Assembly (NCBI GenBank): GCA_947088515.1
Contig: CAMUHA010000191.1
Coordinates: 1 to 6,328, forward strand
DNA from: an uncultured bacterium
Lineage (GTDB): Bacteria; Bacillota; Clostridia; Lachnospirales; Lachnospiraceae
Reading direction: 5' to 3'
DNA length: 6,328 bases
Shown: positions 1 to 4,417 of the stretch, in pieces
Layout of the letters: each line of letters starts with the position of its first letter
Numbering within the stretch: the first letter of the stretch is position 1
The notes under the pieces: generated by a model
What the model was told of the DNA's origin: nothing
What the model saw: only the letters and a program-made list of their open reading frames with translations
Database searches by the model: none
Position numbers and translations under genes: made by a program

Positions 1-100
1 CTTACCAGAGCTGTTATAAATGAATTGCGGCTGGTTATTTAAATTATTATTTAATATGGAAAGAAAGGACAGCAGAAAACATTAAAAAGAAACTGTAAAC
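1..100 (+). other. Unassigned stretch, possibly the 3' end of an upstream phage gene
   Basis: No gene can be assigned here. The frame starting at base 1 stays open for 13 codons (LTRAVINELRLVI) and stops at 40-42, so it could be the C-terminal tail of a gene lying to the left. The other two forward frames stop at 17-19 and 21-23. A 22-codon reading frame from ATG 20 to TAA 86 lacks a ribosome site. The stretch 38-58 is very AT-rich. Because tail genes normally lie upstream of a DUF4376-like gene in these phages, a tail fibre or baseplate gene ending at 42 is the likeliest reading, but the evidence is thin. Confidence 0.25.
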
Positions 101-130
101 AAGAGAGCCACGTGGCTCTTATTTTTATTT
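101..130 (+). terminator. Terminator-like hairpin upstream of the tail/lysis genes
   Basis: A perfect 16-bp palindrome (AGAGCCACGTGGCTCT, 104-119) can fold into a GC-containing stem with a minimal ACGT loop. It is followed directly by the T-rich run TTATTTTTATTT (119-130). This is the form of a Rho-independent terminator for whatever gene lies to the left. It ends only 13 bases before the ribosome site of the next gene. Confidence 0.7.
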
Positions 131-156
131 CATTATAAAAAAGAAAGGAGAAAAGA

Positions 157-861
157 ATGGTTAATCTTACCTATTTGGGGGAAGCAGAGTCTTACCCGGT
201 TTTATTTGACGCCATATCAGGGCATGTTGTACAGATAAAGGGGGATTTCCCCGTGAGGCAGTCAGGTTTTGTGCTAAACAGGATTGGCCGAACTGATGAC
301 AACTGGGATTATTCAGGCTATACAACTGTATACAGAACAATTGAGGGAGGCGTGCAGTTCTCGGATGACAGCTCTATTTACGTGGCGCCGCCGGAACCGG
401 AACCTGTGCCGGAACCGGAACCTTACGAGCCGACGCTGCAGGAAATAAAGGATGCGAAGAAACAGGAAATAAGGTTTGCCTATCAGGAGACTAAGGCAGC
501 AGGCGTGGATGTGGAATTGTCCGGAGGAAAGGAACATTTCCCACTCTCGGATGAAGAGGTCACTCTGCTCTTTGGGAAACAGTTTGAGCTTGCATCTGGA
601 AGCAGTGACACTGTCTCTTACCAAGACTCTGCCAACCGTTGTAAATTTTATTCCAGGGCGGATATGCAGACGATTATACAGGAGGCTTTTAAATTTGTTA
701 GTTATCAGACAACGTATAGAAACAGTCTTTGGGAGTGGGTGGATGAATGCAGCACGAAAGAAGAGGTGGAGGGAATCATTTATGGATGTGCGATACCGGA
801 AGAACGTCAGAATGATGTCCTTAAGTCATATATGGCACAGATGGAAGGAGAAACAAAATAA
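157..861 (+). CDS. Phage tail-associated protein with DUF4376-like C-terminal domain
   Basis: A 234-residue phage structural protein, probably attached to the tail tip or tail fibre, or a fibre-assembly factor. The exact role is unknown. Residues 1-76 form a polar N-terminal domain (a GFVLNRIG...YTTVYR pattern). Residues 78-92 are a Pro-Glu linker (PPEPEPVPEPEPYEP) built from a 15-bp direct repeat. Residues 94-226 match my recollection of the DUF4376 pattern of gut-clostridial phages: a charged helix starting LQEIKDAKKQEI, a VELSGGKEHFPLS segment, a KFYSRADMQTII segment and a final YGCAIPEERQNDVLKSY. The start is well supported by AAAGGAG at 144-150, six bases before ATG. The stop overlaps the next start by one base (TAATG), so the two are translationally coupled. 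It lies just before the lysis genes, the usual place for such proteins. Confidence 0.72.
   Translation: MVNLTYLGEAESYPVLFDAISGHVVQIKGDFPVRQSGFVLNRIGRTDDNWDYSGYTTVYRTIEGGVQFSDDSSIYVAPPEPEPVPEPEPYEPTLQEIKDAKKQEIRFAYQETKAAGVDVELSGGKEHFPLSDEEVTLLFGKQFELASGSSDTVSYQDSANRCKFYSRADMQTIIQEAFKFVSYQTTYRNSLWEWVDECSTKEEVEGIIYGCAIPEERQNDVLKSYMAQMEGETK
391..423 (+). repeat. 15-bp tandem direct repeat encoding the Pro-Glu linker
   Basis: CCGGAACCGGAACCT occurs at 391-405 and again at 409-423, separated by GTG. It encodes PEPEP-V-PEPEP between the N-terminal and C-terminal domains of the tail protein. Internally each copy is itself a CCGGAA repeat. Such repeats can expand or contract by slippage in multiples of three without breaking the frame, which would change linker length. 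Confidence 0.85.
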
Positions 862-1304
862 TGGAGGCAGTTTTATTTTTAACAGGAGGAATGATATATA
901 GCCTAATTGAATTAATATGGCGGGGATATACACACTGGTCTATGTTTATCCTTGGGGGTCTTTGCTTTGTGGTTATGGGTCTGCTTAATGAGTATAAGAT
1001 ACCATGGCGCTGGTGCCTTTTGAGGCAGTCAGTAGTAAGTGCCTGCATTATTACAATATTTGAGTTTTTTACAGGATGTATTGTTAATTTGTGGCTTAAG
1101 TGGGATGTCTGGAATTATTCCGGACTGCCCTTTAACCTCTGGGGGCAGGTGTGTCTTTACTTTTTTCTGCTGTGGATACCGTTATCTATGGCAGGGATAG
1201 CACTTGATGACTGGATTCGGTATTGGAGGTATGTCATTTGTAAAAAGTGGCACCCATGGAAAGAGGTTAAAATCCGTGAACGCCCACATTACCGGCTGAT
1301 ATAA
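861..1304 (+). CDS. CmpB-like polytopic membrane protein (putative ABC-transporter type IV family)
   Basis: A 147-residue integral membrane protein with four likely membrane segments, near residues 2-20, 26-42, 54-79 and 92-115, and a basic, aromatic cytoplasmic-type tail (YWRYVICKKWHPWKEVKIRERPHYRL). The pattern ELIWRGYTHWSMF, a Glu in the third helix (IFEFFTGCIVN), WNYSGLPFNLWGQVCL and a final LDDWIRYW fits the CmpB family (PF06541), whose biochemical role is not established. Despite the family name there is no ATPase partner here. The ATG at 861 shares its A with the previous stop codon, and GAAGGAGA at 844-851 provides a ribosome site. Its position between the tail protein and the holins suggests a role in lysis or host-membrane modification. 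That is inference from location alone. Confidence 0.7.
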   Translation: MEAVLFLTGGMIYSLIELIWRGYTHWSMFILGGLCFVVMGLLNEYKIPWRWCLLRQSVVSACIITIFEFFTGCIVNLWLKWDVWNYSGLPFNLWGQVCLYFFLLWIPLSMAGIALDDWIRYWRYVICKKWHPWKEVKIRERPHYRLI

Positions 1305-1339
1305 ATGCACGGCGGAATGAATAACCGGGGGTAAAATAA

Positions 1340-1654
1340 ATGGAAGACGCGATAACAAGAAAGGAACACGAAGAGTTTGCAAAACGGATCGATGCAGAAA
1401 ATGAGCGTCAGAACAGGAGAATAGCGCTCCTGGAAGAAAATGGACAGCATATCAACGCGATGACAGTATCGATCGAAAAGATGGCCGTAAACATGGAAAA
1501 CATGATTGCAGAGCAGAAAAAGCAGGGAGAAAGGCTGGAAGCACTGGAAAAGGTCCCTGTGGAAACAAACAGACAGGTAAAATCGGCGGTTATCACAGCA
1601 CTGACAGGCGGAGTGATAGGTGCCGTTATTACAGCAATTATATCAATAATTTAA
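1340..1654 (+). CDS. xhlA: XhlA-like holin-associated protein (coiled coil plus C-terminal membrane anchor)
   Basis: A 104-residue protein with the architecture of the hemolysin XhlA family (PF10779). Residues 5-75 are a charged, heptad-like helix (for example RIDAENERQNRRIALLEEN and MIAEQKKQGERLEALEK). Residues 82-104 are one strongly hydrophobic helix (VITALTGGVIGAVITAIISII) that ends the protein. In the Bacillus subtilis defective phage PBSX, XhlA is membrane-associated and acts together with a holin and an amidase in lysis. This gene sits in the same context, 12 bases before a holin and followed by an amidase. The start is ATG 1340 with a GGGGGT ribosome site about eight bases upstream. 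The family assignment rests on architecture and context rather than on a strict motif, so the symbol is tentative. Confidence 0.72.
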   Translation: MEDAITRKEHEEFAKRIDAENERQNRRIALLEENGQHINAMTVSIEKMAVNMENMIAEQKKQGERLEALEKVPVETNRQVKSAVITALTGGVIGAVITAIISII

Positions 1655-1666
1655 AGGAGACAGGAT

Positions 1667-1873
1667 ATGAAAAACAAAGAATACTGGACCAGATGGGCAA
1701 AAGCGGCAGGCATGAGGGCTGTGAAAACTATGGCGCAGACATTTATTGCAACTGTGGGGTCAGCGGCAGTGCTGGGAGATGTAAACTGGCTGATGACAGG
1801 ATCGGCAACAGCGCTTTCCGGGATATTGTCTTTGGTGACATCCGTTGCAGGACTCCCTGAACTTGAGGCATAG
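1667..1873 (+). CDS. Phage holin, r1t-like family
   Basis: A 68-residue small membrane protein. It has a short amphipathic N-terminus (MKNKEYWTRWAKAAGMRAVKT), then two hydrophobic segments (about 19-38, MAQTFIATVGSAAVLG, and 44-62, TGSATALSGILSLVTSVAG) joined by the turn DVNWL. The AVKTxAQT motif, the short DVNW turn and the LSxxTSVAG ending match the r1t-type phage holins (PF16945). Holins oligomerise in the cytoplasmic membrane and release or activate the endolysin at a set time. The ribosome site AAAGGAGA (1653-1660) lies six bases before ATG and overlaps the stop of the XhlA-like gene. The endolysin ATG follows its stop codon by a single base, so holin and endolysin are very likely translationally coupled. 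Confidence 0.82.
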   Translation: MKNKEYWTRWAKAAGMRAVKTMAQTFIATVGSAAVLGDVNWLMTGSATALSGILSLVTSVAGLPELEA

Positions 1874-1874
1874 T

Positions 1875-3092
1875 ATGACAATAGGGATTAATTGCGGACA
1901 TACGGCCAGCGGCCCCGGATACGGGGCCGTTGGCATTATAAAGGAATCAGAACATACCCGTCTGGTTGGGCATGCCCTTATGGGACTGTTCCGGCAGGCA
2001 GGGGTAACAGTAATTGACTGCACTGTGGATAAAGCAGGCGCCCAGCAGGAATACCTTGCCGCTACAGTCGCGCTTGCCAACAGGCAGGATTTAGACTGGT
2101 TTATCAGTATACATTTTAACGCGTCAAAAGAGCATACAGGGCATGGGGCGGAAATATATACCTACAAAGGCAGACAGTATCCTGATGCACTGGAAGTATG
2201 CGCTAATTTGACAGAGTTGGGGTTTAAAAACCGGGGAGTGAAAGAAGGAACTGGTCTGTATGTTATCCAAAAAACAAAAGCAAAATCCATGCTGATAGAG
2301 GTTTGCTTTTGCGACAACCAGCAGGATATTGATATTTACCAGGCAACGGGCGGTGCAGAGGGGATTGCAAAAGCGATCTACAAGGGTATTTATAAAAAGG
2401 TGGTTCTTCCGGTCAAGCCTAATCTGGAAGAAAATCACCATCTGGATAGACAAGGGTTTCATGAGTTTGTAGGACGTATTGCCCAGAGTGATTGGCGGGA
2501 ACATCATATAGTGTTGCCAAGTGTAGTTATTGCACAGGCAGCGATAGAAAGCAGCGTAGGGGCATCGGAACTGGCGCAGAACGCTAATGCTTTATTTGGG
2601 ATTAAACTGAATGGCTGGGCTGGACGGATATATATAAAGGATGCTGTGGAGCAAAACCCGGACGGAAGCTACCGTGTAGACAAAAATGAGCAATGGAGGG
2701 CATACGACAGCTGGGAGCAGTCTATCCTTGACCATAACGAGTATATAGCAACCAGAAGTACGGATGGAGGAAAAACGTTAAGATATGGTCCAGTAATTGG
2801 ATGTAGCAATTATATACTTGCATGTCAGTATCTAAAACAGTGTGGATACGCAACAGCTGAAAATTATGAAGAAAATTTGATTAACTATATTGAAAAATAC
2901 GGTCTACATCAGTATGATGAATTTGAACCGGAACAGATTGCACCAGAAGGGCATTTGTGGATTGTACAAGCAGGTGCGTACAAAAGCCTCAATAATGCCA
3001 AAAGGCTGCAGAATAAGTTAAAAAAGATGGGGGTTGTTTCCCTCATAAAAATTTATCAGGAGACCTTTGCGGTATCACAGAGTGTGGGTTAA
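1875..3092 (+). CDS. Phage endolysin: Amidase_3 + glucosaminidase + incomplete SPOR domain
   Basis: A 405-residue cell-wall hydrolase that releases phage by cutting peptidoglycan. Residues 2-175 are an N-acetylmuramoyl-L-alanine amidase (Amidase_3) with all expected zinc and catalytic residues: His9 (NCGHT), Glu24 (KESEHT), His80 (SIHFNA) and Glu142 (IEVCFCDN). Residues about 194-345 are an endo-beta-N-acetylglucosaminidase domain, with likely catalytic Glu225 in IAQAAIESSVGAS and the NALFGIKLNGW signature. Residues 360-405 begin a SPOR-type glycan-binding domain (HLWIVQAGAYKS, LKKMG) but stop after about 45 residues, where roughly 70 are usual. I chose ATG 1875 (MTIGINCGHT), not an in-frame ATG at 1845 inside the holin gene, because the Amidase_3 fold begins at this residue and GAGG lies at 1865-1868. 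A very strong hairpin occupies codons 11-20. Confidence 0.93.
   Translation: MTIGINCGHTASGPGYGAVGIIKESEHTRLVGHALMGLFRQAGVTVIDCTVDKAGAQQEYLAATVALANRQDLDWFISIHFNASKEHTGHGAEIYTYKGRQYPDALEVCANLTELGFKNRGVKEGTGLYVIQKTKAKSMLIEVCFCDNQQDIDIYQATGGAEGIAKAIYKGIYKKVVLPVKPNLEENHHLDRQGFHEFVGRIAQSDWREHHIVLPSVVIAQAAIESSVGASELAQNANALFGIKLNGWAGRIYIKDAVEQNPDGSYRVDKNEQWRAYDSWEQSILDHNEYIATRSTDGGKTLRYGPVIGCSNYILACQYLKQCGYATAENYEENLINYIEKYGLHQYDEFEPEQIAPEGHLWIVQAGAYKSLNNAKRLQNKLKKMGVVSLIKIYQETFAVSQSVG
1905..1934 (+). other. Strong RNA hairpin inside the start of the endolysin gene
   Basis: Bases 1905-1917 pair with 1922-1934 around the loop GATA. The inner eight pairs (CGGCCCCG with CGGGGCCG) are perfect and all G-C, then one G-U, then A-U and three G-C pairs, giving a 13-bp stem. 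It begins 28 bases after the endolysin A of ATG. There is no T-run after it, so it is not a classical terminator. It could hinder or pace translation of the endolysin, or it could be a by-product of Gly/Pro codons. Confidence 0.7.
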
Positions 3093-3155
3093 GCAAAAAT
3101 TCGGGGCTGTTTTGTAAAAACTATTATTCTACATTTTATTCATATCGGTACTCCC
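3093..3155. mobile_element. Probable prophage-chromosome junction (attR or deletion scar)
   Basis: To the left lies a complete phage lysis cassette. To the right, homology to a chromosomal-type M23 peptidase starts abruptly in mid-domain at about 3147 (GTPVISIESGYVEALGWN). The 60 bases between encode nothing recognisable, contain no terminator after the endolysin and have no start codon with a ribosome site. Phage lysis genes commonly lie next to the right attachment site, so this fits attR inside an interrupted gene. A deletion that fused a decayed prophage to the gene is the alternative. The integrase and left end are outside the window, so the core sequence cannot be defined. Confidence 0.5.
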
Positions 3156-3602
3156 GTGATTAGTATAGAGTCCGGCTATGTGGAAGCTCTTGGGTGGAAC
3201 CAATATGGAGGGTGGCGGATTGGTATCCGGAGTTTTGACGGTAAACGCTATTATTACTACGCGCATTTGCGTCAGAATTTTCCATATGCGCTGGACCTTA
3301 AAGAGGGAAGTGTGGTAACAGCCGGGGATGTGATAGGCTATATGGGGCATACCGGATACAGCAAGAAGGAAAATGTCAATAATATTGAAACTGTTCATCT
3401 ACACTGGGGCCTGCAGCTTATTTTTGACGAATCCCAGAAAGAAGGAAACCAAGAAATATGGATAGACTGCTATGCCCTGACCCGGTTTTTGTACAAAAAC
3501 CGCTGCCTTACAGAGAAAAATGTGGAAACCAAAGAATGGTTCCGCAGCTTTAGGATGAAAGACCCTGCGGTGACAGAGTTTAAACAGAAAAAGCAGACAT
3601 GA
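3147..3602 (+). pseudogene. 5'-truncated M23 family zinc metallopeptidase
   Basis: The C-terminal part of an M23 (lysostaphin/DD-endopeptidase-like) peptidoglycan hydrolase. Clear family features are PVISIESGYVEALGWNQYGG at the start, YYYYAHL, the VVTAGDVIGYMGHTG strand-turn pattern, and HLHWGLQL with the HxH that supplies one zinc ligand and a catalytic His. The preceding HxGxD segment with the first zinc His and Asp, and any signal or membrane anchor, is absent. The protein cannot be an active enzyme as it stands. The first start-like codon is the GTG at 3156, which replaces the Val of PVIS and has no ribosome site, so I treat it as a remnant. It is in the same frame as the endolysin, with one TAA (3090-3092) between them. 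It ends at TGA 3600-3602, just before a strong terminator. The missing 5' half may lie at the other end of the prophage. Confidence 0.78.
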
Positions 3603-3621
3603 ATTGTCCATACAGGGTGGT

Positions 3622-3666
3622 AAAAGAAAACCCCAAAAGCATATCAGGCTTTTGGAGTTTTCTTTT
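3622..3666. terminator. Bidirectional Rho-independent terminator between convergent genes
   Basis: The arm GAAAACCCCAAAAGC (3626-3640) pairs with GCTTTTGGAGTTTTC (3648-3662) around a 7-base loop, with a single C/A mismatch. Outer A-T pairs extend it to 3622-3666. The right side continues as TTTTCTTTTTGCTTTT, and the left side read on the other strand gives TTTTCTTTTA. It therefore can end transcription from the M23 side on the + strand and from the nitroreductase on the - strand. Confidence 0.88.
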
Positions 3667-3699
3667 TGCTTTTAATTTATCTGGTTTCCCTTATAAGCT

Positions 3700-4230
3700 T
3701 TAAATATAAGTGACCTGCACGTCTGCCTGATAGGTGTGCGGGTCTTTTGTAACTGCTTTATGCCCGAACGCAATAGCGATTTTATATTCATAGTTGTTGG
3801 GGAATTTCAGGGCATTAGAAAAGTATTCTTTCTTTTCGCCCTTAATAGCGTCATCTATGCAGCCGATAATCAGATTCCCAAGTCCAAGGCCTTCTGCCGC
3901 AAGCGCCATATTTTCCACTGCAATGCCTGCGTCAAGTGCACTCCACTTATATCCGCTGTCGGCGCTTAGAATAACCACCACAGGCGCTTCGTAATAGAAA
4001 TTATGGGCGGGGGATGTGAGATTGCGCAGGCGGTTCTTTTCCTCTTCGAGTTCCTGTAAAATGGGGTTTTGGCCGTTTAACACAGTAAAGTGGATTTCCT
4101 GTTTGTTTGCTGCTGTAGGAGCCTGCAGTCCGGCATGAATCAGGGCATCCAGTTCAGCGTCCGTTAAGGGTTGGGCGGTGTAACCTCTGGTAGAACTTCG
4201 TTTTTTAATTATCTCAATTACGTCACTCAT
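3700..4230 (-). CDS. Nitroreductase family flavoprotein (FMN-dependent oxidoreductase)
   Basis: A 176-residue cytoplasmic NAD(P)H-dependent FMN enzyme of the nitroreductase family. Members reduce nitro groups, quinones or other electrophiles. The natural substrate here is not readable from sequence. The N-terminal RSSTRGY (Arg11, Arg15) contacts FMN phosphate. LQAPTAANKQ (35-44) is the usual flavin-binding turn. WSALDAGIAVENMALAAEGLGLGN (96-119) is the conserved central helix and Gly-rich turn. IAIAFGHKA near the C-terminus is the final core strand. The length is typical of short, compact members and no ferredoxin domain is present. The start ATG (4228-4230 on the complement) has GGAGGG at 4241-4246, ten bases upstream. 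The gene stands alone, convergent with the M23 remnant and divergent from the SOS polymerase. Confidence 0.9.
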   Translation of the reverse strand: MSDVIEIIKKRSSTRGYTAQPLTDAELDALIHAGLQAPTAANKQEIHFTVLNGQNPILQELEEEKNRLRNLTSPAHNFYYEAPVVVILSADSGYKWSALDAGIAVENMALAAEGLGLGNLIIGCIDDAIKGEKKEYFSNALKFPNNYEYKIAIAFGHKAVTKDPHTYQADVQVTYI

Positions 4231-4273
4231 TGTCTATTTTCCCTCCTGATAAATATTTTTGTTTATTTTGTTT

Positions 4274-4302
4274 ATTATACAATGGAGCAGCAGGATACAC
4301 AA
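4274..4302 (-). promoter_or_regulatory. Predicted sigma-A promoter of the nitroreductase gene
   Basis: Read on the - strand, TTGTGT (4302-4297) and a perfect TATAAT (4279-4274) are separated by 17 bases. Transcription would start near 4267, giving a leader of about 37 bases containing the GGAGGG ribosome site. The -10 is consensus and the -35 matches at three of six positions. Confidence 0.6.
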
Positions 4303-4345
4303 GTTGTTACTGGTCATGGAATTGCATTGGTCAAAAAACAGCCTA

Positions 4346-4374
4346 TTGAAACAGAACGTTAGTTCTGATATAAT
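4346..4374 (+). promoter_or_regulatory. Sigma-A promoter of the translesion polymerase operon
   Basis: TTGAAA (4346-4351) and a perfect TATAAT (4369-4374) are separated by exactly 17 bases. The start of transcription would be near 4381, giving a leader of about 37 bases up to ATG 4418 with AAGGAGG at 4402-4408. The spacer is filled by the LexA palindrome, so repressor and RNA polymerase binding must be mutually exclusive. Confidence 0.82.
4352..4367. promoter_or_regulatory. LexA (DinR-type) SOS box
   Basis: CAGAAC-GTTA-GTTCTG is a perfect inverted repeat matching the Gram-positive LexA/DinR consensus GAAC-N4-GTTC, with one further matching pair on each outer side beyond the flanking A/T. It sits between the -35 and -10 elements of the polymerase promoter. 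DNA damage, through RecA-driven LexA self-cleavage, should therefore derepress the polymerase and its downstream partner. The distance to the nitroreductase promoter is about 50 bases, so effects on that gene are less likely. Confidence 0.88.
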
Positions 4375-4417
4375 GGGATTATTCATAATTTGAAAAGTAA
4401 AAAGGAGGCATTTAAAG

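Noticed and set aside
476..901. Long second-frame + strand reading frame overlapping the tail protein gene
   Set aside because: It lies in another frame of a gene with clear domain-like sequence, and its product is Arg/Leu-rich and unlike any known family.
1845..1874. Extended endolysin start at ATG 1845
   Set aside because: It overlaps the holin, has no ribosome site and adds ten residues before the Amidase_3 fold. ATG 1875 with GAGG is far better.
3108..3123. Short inverted repeat GTTTTGTAAAAAC as the attachment core or endolysin terminator
   Set aside because: Only five A-T-rich pairs around a 3-base loop, with no T-run or second copy in view. It is too weak to call.
3156..3602. M23 peptidase as an intact gene starting at GTG 3156
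   Set aside because: GTG encodes the conserved Val of PVIS inside the domain, there is no ribosome site, and the first zinc ligands are missing.
4171..4362. A 63-codon + strand frame over the nitroreductase start and the intergenic region, with an internal ATG at 4283 giving 26 protein-like residues (MEQQDTQVVTGHG...)
   Set aside because: Neither ATG has a ribosome site, its first part overlaps the nitroreductase gene, and its end lies inside the LexA box. It is best read as chance within a regulatory region.
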